6,246 nucleotides of DNA, taken from NCBI GenBank assembly GCA_024641835.1, contig JAHECH010000278.1, positions 1 through 6,246 of the forward strand, given 5' to 3'. Each line of letters starts with the position of its first letter. Positions within the stretch are counted from its first letter, which is position 1. The position numbers were made by a program, and so were the translations under genes. The DNA comes from Deltaproteobacteria bacterium (GTDB lineage Bacteria; Desulfobacterota; DSM-4660; Desulfatiglandales; HGW-15). The notes beneath the pieces are model-generated. The model made no database searches, was not told the origin of the DNA, and saw nothing but the letters and a program-made list of their open reading frames with translations. Shown piece after piece: positions 1 through 5,901 of this stretch.

Positions 1-1143
1 CTCCTGGCACGCACGGGCAACAAAGGTCATCGTGCCAGCAGCGGGGTCAAGGAGTGTCACGCCCTCAGAAGCCAAGCCTTCGGCCCTACCGAATCGCGTC
101 CCGAGGATTTTGTGCACTGACCCGACAATGTAAGACACCACAGGCTCCGGCGTATAATAAACTCCCCGTCGTTCACGCTCTTCAGGATCGTATTCAGCAA
201 GGAACGTCTCATAGAAATGAATGATGGGATCACTTCCCTTTCTTTCCCGATAGAAATGATCAAGAATGCCGCCTGCATCGGCTACCGCGAGTACCTCAGA
301 GATGTCGTCAATGACCCATTCAAGCTGTTTCGGCAGATCCCCAAGGGAAATGAACTGGAAAACATCACGAAGAATACCGATGGTTCGAGGGATGTTGTTA
401 AAGGCCATTCGACGGTTGAAGCCGTCGCCGGCCCTGGTGCGGGCTGCGAAGAGACCGTATGTAACGGTTTGAGCATAGAGGTCAGCGAAATCCTCAAGGG
501 CGAGGTTGGCGATAAGGTATTTCTGGAATGCCTCGTAAAAGCCCAGGAGGAGACTCTGCTCCTTTCCCTGTTCTCCTCGCAGTTCTTCAGCAACCACGTC
601 CCGCAGGAACCGGGTCCGTTTCGCCAGTTCCACAGCCAGAGACTCCGCTGTGAAGGCCTTGGGCAAGGAAAAAGAGAGGAACTGATTCAGCAGCTTAATA
701 AGTTCCACGCCCTTCTCAATCGGAGGAACTGTGTGAAGCTGGGTGAGAACATATGGCCTGGCGGCGAGAATGGAGGCCACGCGCTCGCCGTTTCGGTATA
801 ACCGAAACTCGCAGAAATTGGTAAGAATCAGGTTTGGAAAAGTGTGCCTATAGCGTTTGAGTTGCTCGGAAGACTCAATAGCATCAAGGCTTTCTTCGCC
901 CGGCTTTTTTGCCTCCACGTACCCGATGATGCGGTCCCTGCCGTTCCATAAGCGGAAATCAGGGTTGCCGGCTTCCGTCTGCTTGGGGAGGGTAGTCACG
1001 TGGACATCCGTCCTGCCGGCATCCGCGGCAATCTCCTTGAGCAGACTCTCGAGGCAAGAATAAAAACTCTCTTCCCTCGCATCCCCATGGCCTGCAACTT
1101 CGGTGAGACTCTGGAAATACTTCCTCAAGACTGAACTTGTCAT
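1..1143 (-). CDS. Type IIG-like restriction-modification enzyme, N-terminal 381 residues (runs off left edge)
   Basis: Translating the reverse strand from the ATG at 1141-1143 gives 381 codons with no stop up to base 1, so the gene continues beyond the window. Residues about 60-80 carry a PD-(D/E)xK nuclease signature: NPDF (D62), then GYVEAKKPG (E77, K79), followed by a SEQLKRY...NLILTNFCEFRLY stretch typical of these nuclease domains. Residues 325-332 (RRGVYYTP) are the usual lead-in to an N6-adenine methyltransferase. Residues 366-374 (DPAAGTMTF) are motif I, which binds S-adenosylmethionine. A nuclease followed directly by a methyltransferase, with no room for a helicase, is the type IIG arrangement; whole proteins of this kind are often around 1000 residues, so the NPPY motif and target-recognition domain would lie off the edge. 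The start is well fixed: an in-frame TGA lies three codons upstream and GAGGTG precedes the ATG, though at short spacing. Expected role: cutting unmethylated foreign DNA while methylating host sites. Specificity cannot be told from this part. Confidence 0.88.
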   Translation of the reverse strand, partial: MTSSVLRKYFQSLTEVAGHGDAREESFYSCLESLLKEIAADAGRTDVHVTTLPKQTEAGNPDFRLWNGRDRIIGYVEAKKPGEESLDAIESSEQLKRYRHTFPNLILTNFCEFRLYRNGERVASILAARPYVLTQLHTVPPIEKGVELIKLLNQFLSFSLPKAFTAESLAVELAKRTRFLRDVVAEELRGEQGKEQSLLLGFYEAFQKYLIANLALEDFADLYAQTVTYGLFAARTRAGDGFNRRMAFNNIPRTIGILRDVFQFISLGDLPKQLEWVIDDISEVLAVADAGGILDHFYRERKGSDPIIHFYETFLAEYDPEERERRGVYYTPEPVVSYIVGSVHKILGTRFGRAEGLASEGVTLLDPAAGTMTFVARACQE

Positions 1144-1567
1144 TTCACCTCACATCCCAGAGTCTTGAACCTTGAAGCTCATGAATTCAAGGGCTTTGAC
1201 TCATACACTTCGCATTTGAGAACCTTTCCAAGCTCCCTTTCTCTCTCTAATCGCTTTTGGAGAGAAGGCAGAGGAAAGGGTGCAGCATTGAACCGCCTGG
1301 GCTGGGCATCCTCGGTCAGATCGCCGACAGCGAAATATAACTTAGCCAAACTTAACGAAAATTAACTGCGAGGTCAAGCCGCTTTCCATGCCCTCTCCGG
1401 TGCTCATTCCGCAGTTTTCCCAGCAGGAACCCAAGATCAACGTCCGTGTTTCCCCTTTAGAACGTATTGTGTTAATCTCTGCCCATCAAAGGCGGAATCT
1501 GTTAACGCCAGGATTTAACAAGCTCCTGCAACACATACAAGGGCAGAGGAGATGCAGAGGTAGGGCG
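1144..1567. other. Divergent intergenic spacer between the restriction enzyme and xth
   Basis: This 424-base stretch separates two genes transcribed away from each other, so it should hold promoters for both. I could not find a convincing -35/-10 pair in either direction. Short open frames across it show no recognisable protein and no good ribosome site. Visible details are a 7-base inverted repeat close to the restriction gene start (1170-1192) and an AT-rich patch around 1331-1367. The xth frame stays open upstream to 1388, but that extra 60-residue stretch does not resemble exonuclease III. Confidence 0.6.
1170..1192. repeat. Inverted repeat CCTTGAA-N9-TTCAAGG upstream of the restriction gene
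   Basis: A perfect 7-base inverted repeat (1170-1176 and 1186-1192) with a 9-base centre lies 27-49 bases before the restriction enzyme start codon. The position would suit an operator controlling the restriction gene. No controller-protein gene is visible, and a 7-base repeat can arise by chance in a spacer of this length. Confidence 0.25.
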
Positions 1568-1570
1568 ATG
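1556..1570 (+). promoter_or_regulatory. Ribosome binding site deciding the xth start
   Basis: AGAGG at 1556-1560 lies seven bases before the ATG at 1568-1570. This supports the internal ATG as the true start rather than the upstream in-frame ATG at 1388. The protein from 1568 begins directly with the beta strand that carries the family's first catalytic Asn. Confidence 0.7.
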
Positions 1571-2353
1571 CCAAAGTTCAAGCTGGCTACGTTCAACACC
1601 AATTCCATCCGTGCCAGGATGCCGATTATTCTCGAGTGGCTGGACAGAGAGAAACCCGATGCCCTCTGTCTACAAGAGAGCAAAGTCCAGGACAAGGATT
1701 TCCCTGTGAAGGAATTTGAAGCCCGGGGCTATCAGGCGGCATTCAAGGGCCAGAAGTCTTACAACGGCGTCGCTATCGTCACAAAACATACCATGACCAA
1801 GGTGGAGACGGGACTCTATAAGACTACGGATGAGGAGGCTCGGTTCGTGAGAGCAGAAATCTCTCAGATCCCCATTATCAACGTTTATGTTCCACAAGGG
1901 TTCGCGCCCGGTACGGAAAAATTCGAATACAAGCTGCGGTGGATGAATGATCTCCTTGTCTATGTGAAGAAGCAATTTGACCCGGGCCGGCCTCTGCTGA
2001 TCGCAGGCGATTTCAACGTAGCGATGGAAGCCAGGGACGTGTTTGATCCAGTGAAGCTCAAGGGCGAAGTAGGTTTTCATCCGGATGAGCAGGCGATCAT
2101 GGCCAAGTACATCGAGTGGGGGCTCGTCGATGTTTTCCGGAAACATGAGCCGGGAGGAGGGCATTACACTTTCTGGGATTATCGAATACCCAATGGGGTG
2201 AAACGCAACTTGGGCTGGCGGATCGACTACATCCTCGCCACACGTCCCTTGGCGGAAAGATCGCAACGGGCCTGGATCGACGAGGCACCGAGGCTGGCGG
2301 AGAAACCCTCGGACCACACGTTTCTCGTAGCTGAATTTGGCGTCGGTCTGTAA
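1568..2353 (+). CDS. xth: Exodeoxyribonuclease III / AP endonuclease
   Basis: A 261-residue protein of the exonuclease/endonuclease/phosphatase fold, close in length to E. coli ExoIII (268). All key residues are visible in order: N10 in ATFNTNSIRAR, E37 in LQESK (metal ligand), Y107 in NVYVPQG, D148 and N150 in GDFNVA, D220 in GWRIDYIL, and D249-H250 in PSDHTFL. They correspond to E. coli N7, E34, Y109, D151, N153, D229 and the C-terminal D258-H259 pair. The enzyme cuts 5' to abasic sites, removes blocked 3' ends and degrades one strand of duplex DNA; it acts in cytoplasmic base excision repair. The frame is open from an ATG at 1388, but I chose 1568 because the extra 60 residues are not family-like and a ribosome site sits just before 1568. 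The convergent neighbour is endonuclease III, a functional partner. No confident promoter was found. Function is very secure; the start is likely. Confidence 0.95.
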   Translation: MPKFKLATFNTNSIRARMPIILEWLDREKPDALCLQESKVQDKDFPVKEFEARGYQAAFKGQKSYNGVAIVTKHTMTKVETGLYKTTDEEARFVRAEISQIPIINVYVPQGFAPGTEKFEYKLRWMNDLLVYVKKQFDPGRPLLIAGDFNVAMEARDVFDPVKLKGEVGFHPDEQAIMAKYIEWGLVDVFRKHEPGGGHYTFWDYRIPNGVKRNLGWRIDYILATRPLAERSQRAWIDEAPRLAEKPSDHTFLVAEFGVGL

Positions 2354-2400
2354 TCAGCTTGCCGCTCCTCAACAGACTGCTGTCCAAACCTGCTAGGATG

Positions 2401-2450
2401 GGATGTCTCAAGAAATTCTTCGGCAGGACGGTCCTCCATCAGAGATTTCC
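2401..2450 (+). other. Potential branched RNA/DNA structure between convergent xth and nth
   Basis: The spacer between the two stop codons can fold as a three-way junction. The outer arms 2401-2409 and 2442-2450 pair at eight of nine positions (one G-U wobble, one T-T mismatch). Inside are two short palindromes, each with a single central base: AAGAAATTCTT at 2410-2420 and AGGACGGTCCT at 2425-2435. The outer stem is better in the xth direction than in the nth direction. No T-run follows, so it is not a textbook terminator; it may serve as a 3' end structure for xth mRNA or be chance. Confidence 0.3.
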
Positions 2451-3091
2451 TAGATGGCCTTAGACGGGCAAAGCTTGAAAACGGCGCATCTCGCGTGGTC
2501 CGGCTTCCTCGCCTTACAAACCTCCCTTCCATGGTAGATGAGAATGTCGGAAAACCGCCGCCACCTTTCCCTGGGAAGAAGATTTTCTACGTCTTTTTCA
2601 ATCTTGTCCGGATCCTGATTGTCCGTAAGCCCCAATCGGTAAGCGAGCCTTTTCACGTGGGTATCCACAACGACTCCCGGAATGTCAAATGCAGCACCTA
2701 ACACGCAATTGGCGGTTTTTCTTCCCACGCCGGGTAACTTGAGAAGCTCTTCCATCGTGGAGGGGACCTCGCCTCCATAAAAATCCATCAGGCCTTGACA
2801 GCAGCCCTTCAGCGACCTCGCTTTGTTTCTGAAAAAGCCCGTGGGCCGGATATCCTGTTCGAGCTCAGATACGGATACGCTCAGATAATCCTTGGGTGTC
2901 CTGTACTTCTTGAACAGGTTTTTTGTCACCTCGTTGACCTGCTTGTCCGTGCACTGGGCGGAGAGGATTGTGGCTATGAGGAGCTCAAGAGGGGAGGCAT
3001 ACTTGAGCGCCGTTTTTTCATAAGTGTATAAAGGATCGAGAGTTTCATAGATGAGTTTTGCCCTTCTTCTTTTCTTTTTCAAGCTCTCCAT
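2450..3091 (-). CDS. nth: Endonuclease III (DNA glycosylase/AP lyase) with a Cys-to-His change in the iron-sulfur loop
   Basis: A 213-residue protein of the HhH-GPD DNA glycosylase family, matching E. coli Nth (211). Visible features are LSAQCTDKQVN at 43-53, the helix-hairpin-helix with catalytic Lys (LPGVGRKTAN, K125), the catalytic Asp in VVDTHVKR (D143), and a C-terminal iron-sulfur loop at 192-208. It removes oxidised pyrimidines and cuts the resulting abasic site by beta-elimination, as part of base excision repair. The odd point is the cluster loop: the family pattern is C-x6-C-x2-C-x5-C, but here it reads C192-x6-H199-x2-C202-x5-C208, with a CAC codon at the second ligand. The N-terminus is notably basic (KKKRRR). 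The start is fixed by an in-frame TAG five codons upstream with no other start between. The ribosome site is weak (GGTAAA). A good promoter lies about 80-107 bases upstream. It is convergent with xth. Confidence 0.95.
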   Translation of the reverse strand: MESLKKKRRRAKLIYETLDPLYTYEKTALKYASPLELLIATILSAQCTDKQVNEVTKNLFKKYRTPKDYLSVSVSELEQDIRPTGFFRNKARSLKGCCQGLMDFYGGEVPSTMEELLKLPGVGRKTANCVLGAAFDIPGVVVDTHVKRLAYRLGLTDNQDPDKIEKDVENLLPRERWRRFSDILIYHGREVCKARKPDHARCAVFKLCPSKAI

Positions 3092-3373
3092 AGATTTACC
3101 GTGCTACTCGGATGGAGTCAGATGCCCCACTTCTCACCCATCCGGAAATTTATACCCGAACATCGAGGGAATATAAGAGAGAACCGAGACGAGGTCAAAT
3201 CAATAGTCATGCACTTTGCACCTTGGACCATATGCTCTCGTCTCTCGATAGGAGGCAGAGCCAAGCAATCTCTTTTGCATGGGAGGGTAAATCGCGCTCC
3301 TGCTACCTGCACAAAAAAATATGGCATTTTTGGTGAAATTGTGCTAAAAATGTGTTGTTAATGAGGTTTAGGC
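3092..3373. other. Divergent spacer between nth and the first FHA-GAF gene
   Basis: This stretch holds the nth promoter (listed separately) and the leader of the FHA-GAF gene. Open frames across it (for example a GTG-started one from 3101 ending at 3361) have no ribosome site and look non-coding in composition. An AT-rich tract just before 3351 is a reasonable place for the FHA-GAF promoter, but no pair of boxes there matches sigma70 or sigma54 well. Confidence 0.5.
3170..3198 (-). promoter_or_regulatory. Sigma70-type promoter for nth
   Basis: Read on the minus strand, TTGACC (3198-3193), then 17 bases, then TATATT (3175-3170). Each box matches the consensus at five of six positions, at the ideal spacing. 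Transcription would start near 3163, leaving a leader of about 70 bases before the nth start at 3091. Confidence 0.6.
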
Positions 3374-4273
3374 ATGCGAGTTTTTGTCACCAGCGGTACA
3401 GATATTGACAAGGCCTTTGATTTCAATACCCAAATGATTTCCGTCGGGCGATCATCCGACAGCGATATCCAGCTCAAGGATCAATTCGCATCGCATAACC
3501 ATTTGAAAATATATAGAAAAGATGACAAGTGGTACCTCCAAGACCTGAACAGCAGGAACGGGACGTTCGTGAGCGGGGAGCGGGTTACGCCCGGTGAGCA
3601 GTTCGAAGTCTCTGAAGGGCTTTCCATCGTGGTCGGAATGAGCGTCCTCAGTCTTGGAAAAGAATTGTCGGACGGAATGCTAAGCGCACTGACTTCACCG
3701 GATTTGCCACGCCCTCGTCAAGACGCCTCTCAACGCAGCCACGCAGAAAGAAAAAAGACGGGGCAGAAGAACATGGACTTGGTATACAAGGTTTATCATG
3801 TTCTCAGAGAATCCCTGGAAATCAAGGAAAAGCTAACGAAGACCCTTGACTTCATCTTTGATCTGCTCTTGCGAATTGACCGCGGCGTGATCATGGTTTT
3901 CGAAAACGAAACAGGCGAGCTGAAAGAGGTCGCCTCGAAATGCAGGAAAGGAGCGGATGGCCCCAAGTACAGCAAGGAGGTCGTGGACTGGGTTTTGCGG
4001 CACAAAGAGGCTTTTATGATATCTGACGCAGATTTGATGGGAGGCGAAGTCATGCCGGAGACACTCAGGCTCAGGAGCATCAAATCTGTCATGTGTGTGC
4101 CTCTTATCTGCAGGTCCAGGCTAAAGGGTGTCATCTATGTGGATTCAGTGAGCAGGCCCCACGGTTTTCGGGGGGAAGACGTCTATCTCATGCGTGCTCT
4201 CAGCGGTCCCATCGCCATGGCCGTTGAAAACGCATTCCTCACCGAAAAGAGCACACTACCAAAACAGGCCTAG
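3374..4273 (+). CDS. FHA domain-GAF domain protein (first paralogue)
   Basis: A 299-residue soluble protein with an N-terminal forkhead-associated (FHA) domain at about 1-95 and a C-terminal GAF domain at about 135-290, joined by a basic, Ser-rich linker (about 105-132). The FHA phosphothreonine-binding residues are present: G25-R26, S40 and H43 (SHNH), N62-G63. The GAF part shows the family's closing strands, SVMCVPL (239-245) and GVIYVDS (252-258). FHA domains bind phosphothreonine peptides and GAF domains bind small molecules or dimerise, so the likely role is a phosphorylation-dependent sensor or adaptor. There is no kinase, cyclase, DNA-binding or other output domain, and no signal peptide. 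The start is supported by GAGG at 3363-3366, seven bases before the ATG, and an in-frame TGA at 3362-3364. A small membrane protein follows 53 bases downstream, probably co-transcribed, and a full-length paralogue lies beyond it. Ligand and partner are unknown. Confidence 0.9.
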   Translation: MRVFVTSGTDIDKAFDFNTQMISVGRSSDSDIQLKDQFASHNHLKIYRKDDKWYLQDLNSRNGTFVSGERVTPGEQFEVSEGLSIVVGMSVLSLGKELSDGMLSALTSPDLPRPRQDASQRSHAERKKTGQKNMDLVYKVYHVLRESLEIKEKLTKTLDFIFDLLLRIDRGVIMVFENETGELKEVASKCRKGADGPKYSKEVVDWVLRHKEAFMISDADLMGGEVMPETLRLRSIKSVMCVPLICRSRLKGVIYVDSVSRPHGFRGEDVYLMRALSGPIAMAVENAFLTEKSTLPKQA

Positions 4274-4279
4274 CAATCA

Positions 4280-4317
4280 CCTGATACCACTCGGGGAAGT
4301 GAAATCTGAACCTCAGG
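4280..4317 (+). promoter_or_regulatory. Small stem overlapping the ribosome site of the membrane-protein gene
   Basis: CCTGA (4280-4284) can pair with TCAGG (4313-4317), and between them CACT (4288-4291) can pair with AGTG (4298-4301) around a six-base loop. The right outer arm overlaps the weak AGGG ribosome site before the GTG at 4327, so it could make translation of the second gene depend on ribosomes finishing the first. The stems are short and may be chance. Confidence 0.2.
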
Positions 4318-4326
4318 GATCAGGGC

Positions 4327-4812
4327 GTGAAAGACAGACACTACCTCGGCATCATCGGGATTGGGATTACCATCTTGGCCTGGATAACGCTCAACGCCGA
4401 TCATTTCCCCATCGTGTACCAGCTCGTTGCACCTGCCTACTCCAATGCTATGACGGCTTATGAGAAGATCCAAAGGGGGAACTCCATCTTAGAAAAAAAA
4501 GATGTCGGCTTCTCGGAGATTTCAGAACTTCTGAGCACGCTGATGAGAAAGGGGCGAAACCCGGGGATAACGCAAATCAGGGTGGTAGGGGGCTTCCAGA
4601 GCCCGGTGGTCAAACAAGAAGCGATTCGATGGGTTGGGTATGTCTATCTGGAGATCTCATTTCTCAAGTCTCCGGCGGAGATCTGGGCGGTTGGTGATCT
4701 TCCGGGAGCAATCAGGAATAGATTTCTCGACCTGGATATTTTTTTGTGGGGCAGTCTCGTATTTGGTATAGGTATCATCCTTTTCATCCTGTCCCTCTGC
4801 ATAAGAGAATAA
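4327..4812 (+). CDS. Small membrane protein with two predicted helices, unknown function
   Basis: I do not recognise this 161-residue protein. It has a hydrophobic helix near the N-terminus (about 6-22, LGIIGIGITILAWITL) and another at the C-terminus (about 137-158), with roughly 115 mostly polar residues between. The N-terminal KDRH suggests both ends face the cytoplasm and the middle faces the periplasm. The first helix looks like an uncleaved anchor rather than a signal peptide. No cysteine pair, lipobox or catalytic motif is evident. The start is GTG: an in-frame TGA sits at 4300-4302 and no ATG, GTG or TTG lies between. A weak AGGG precedes the GTG by eight bases. It lies 53 bases after the first FHA-GAF gene on the same strand, suggesting an operon, and 183 bases before the second. 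The context suggests a membrane partner or anchor for these regulators, which is inference only. Confidence 0.75.
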   Translation: MKDRHYLGIIGIGITILAWITLNADHFPIVYQLVAPAYSNAMTAYEKIQRGNSILEKKDVGFSEISELLSTLMRKGRNPGITQIRVVGGFQSPVVKQEAIRWVGYVYLEISFLKSPAEIWAVGDLPGAIRNRFLDLDIFLWGSLVFGIGIILFILSLCIRE

Positions 4813-4822
4813 TGTGAAGAAA

Positions 4823-4863
4823 ACACTGAAGAGAAAGGGAACGGCCGGCTCTCCTTCATGTGT
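4823..4863. terminator. Imperfect stem-loop just after the membrane-protein gene
   Basis: ACAC (4823-4826), TGAAG (4827-4831) and AGA (4832-4834) pair with GTGT (4860-4863), CTTCA (4854-4858) and TCT (4850-4852). This makes 12 base pairs with two single-base bulges around a 15-base loop. It begins ten bases after the stop codon. In the plus direction no T-run follows. In the minus direction the stem runs straight into a T-rich tract (TTTTCTT), which is the form of a factor-independent terminator, although no minus-strand gene is seen here. It may separate the upstream operon from the second FHA-GAF gene or block antisense transcription. Confidence 0.35.
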
Positions 4864-4901
4864 CTCCACGGCAAATAACAAGTGCCTTTAATATAACGCA
4901 A

Positions 4902-4931
4902 TTGACGCCTTTATCCTTTTCATGGTAAAAT
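4902..4931 (+). promoter_or_regulatory. Sigma70-type promoter with extended -10 for the second FHA-GAF gene
   Basis: TTGACG at 4902-4907 and TAAAAT at 4926-4931 are 18 bases apart, and each matches the consensus at five of six positions. TGG just before the -10 box gives the extended -10 motif (TGn). A transcript would start near 4938, about 58 bases before the ATG. This implies that the second FHA-GAF gene can be expressed independently of the upstream pair. Confidence 0.6.
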
Positions 4932-4980
4932 AGCGAGAATTCATTGGCCGTGATATTGGTTTTGTTTCGATTGTCTCCGG

Positions 4981-4998
4981 TAAGGAGTTTTGGCAATG
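4981..4998 (+). promoter_or_regulatory. Ribosome binding site deciding the second FHA-GAF start
   Basis: TAAGGAG at 4981-4987 is a strong ribosome site eight bases before the ATG at 4996. An in-frame TTG at 4990 would be only two bases away, too close to be used, so the ATG is preferred. The TAA inside the ribosome site is also an in-frame stop for this reading frame. Confidence 0.8.
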
Positions 4999-5901
4999 CT
5001 TCAGATTTTTGTCATGAATGGACCGGACAAGGGGCGCTCTTTCGAGTTCGAACGAGATGTGATTCTTGTTGGAAGAGGTCCTGAAAACCATATCCAGATG
5101 AAGGACAAATCGGTCTCTCGCAAGCACGTGAAGATTGAGAAGAAAGGGGAAAAGTATTTCATCACCGATCTGGGAAGCAAAAATGGAACTTTTATTGAAG
5201 GCATGCGCATAGAGCCTCAAAAAGAATATGAAGTGGGCGAAGGGATTCCTGTTGCTGTCGGGAAGACGTTCATCGTGATCGGCAAGTCTTATCCGAATGA
5301 CATGTTGGCAGTTCTCGATTCCATCGACCTCTTCAAAGAATTGGACGAGGACGGCGGGGACATCAAGGACAGACCTCTGACTGCCAAAAAGAATATGGAA
5401 TTGATCTACAAGGTTTCCAATGTGCTGATGCAGTCGTTGAACATCAAGGATGTCTTGGAGAAAGTGTTAGGTTATATCATGGAACTTCTCAAACGCGTTG
5501 ATAGGGGTGTGGTGATCCTTATTGACAGGAAGACGGGAAATATCTCTGAGGCCATATCCATCACCAAGACGAGTAAGGATGAAGCGGGAAAGGCATACAG
5601 CAAGACCATTGTGGAAAGGGTTCTAAGAGAGCGCAGGCCCGTCTCCATGCTCGACACCCAGACAGAAGATGAAGCCATGCTCTCCGAAAGTATGCGGGCA
5701 ATGCAAATCAGGTCAGTCATGTGCGTACCACTGGTGAGTAAATCTCAGGTCATAGGCGTGATCTATGTGGATTCCGTCAAAAAGCCCCATGGATTCAGAA
5801 AGGAAGACCTCGATCTGTTGACCGCATTGAGCAGCCCGGCAGCTCTAGCTGTTGAGAACGCCTTTATCAACCGCGGACCCCTCCGCCAGGAGACCGCCTG
5901 A
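4996..5901 (+). CDS. FHA domain-GAF domain protein (second paralogue)
   Basis: A 301-residue soluble protein with the same plan as the gene at 3374-4273: an FHA domain at about 1-96 with G26-R27, S41-R-K-H44 and N63-G64, an acidic linker (about 108-130, ELDEDGGD), and a GAF domain at about 135-291 with SVMCVPL (240-246) and GVIYVDS (254-260). The two proteins align almost without gaps; by hand about 75 of some 159 positions in the C-terminal part are identical, and the motifs VDRG/IDRG, PHGFR and AVENAF are shared. Its FHA domain is closer to the textbook pattern than that of the first copy. The expected role is phosphothreonine recognition coupled to a GAF sensory or dimerisation domain; no output domain is present. 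It has its own promoter and a strong ribosome site, so it may be made at higher or differently timed levels than its paralogue. Ligand and kinase are unknown. Confidence 0.92.
   Translation: MLQIFVMNGPDKGRSFEFERDVILVGRGPENHIQMKDKSVSRKHVKIEKKGEKYFITDLGSKNGTFIEGMRIEPQKEYEVGEGIPVAVGKTFIVIGKSYPNDMLAVLDSIDLFKELDEDGGDIKDRPLTAKKNMELIYKVSNVLMQSLNIKDVLEKVLGYIMELLKRVDRGVVILIDRKTGNISEAISITKTSKDEAGKAYSKTIVERVLRERRPVSMLDTQTEDEAMLSESMRAMQIRSVMCVPLVSKSQVIGVIYVDSVKKPHGFRKEDLDLLTALSSPAALAVENAFINRGPLRQETA

Noticed and set aside
217..801. Plus-strand open frame of 194 codons
   Set aside because: It lies opposite the restriction enzyme, whose minus-strand translation carries clear nuclease and methyltransferase motifs. 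This frame has no recognisable domain.
1388..1567. 60-residue N-terminal extension of exonuclease III
   Set aside because: The family normally begins a few residues before the FN(x)N motif. The extension has no family resemblance, and a ribosome site precedes the ATG at 1568.
1670..2317. Minus-strand open frame of 215 codons
   Set aside because: It is antisense to xth, whose catalytic residues are all present. The frame is a by-product of xth codon composition.
3323..3344. Possible sigma54 promoter before the first FHA-GAF gene
   Set aside because: GG at 3332-3333 and GC at 3343-3344 are nine bases apart instead of the required ten, and GG at 3323-3324 has no GC at the right distance.
3101..3361. 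86-codon frame between nth and the first FHA-GAF gene
   Set aside because: GTG start without a ribosome site, no recognisable protein, and it overlaps the nth promoter.
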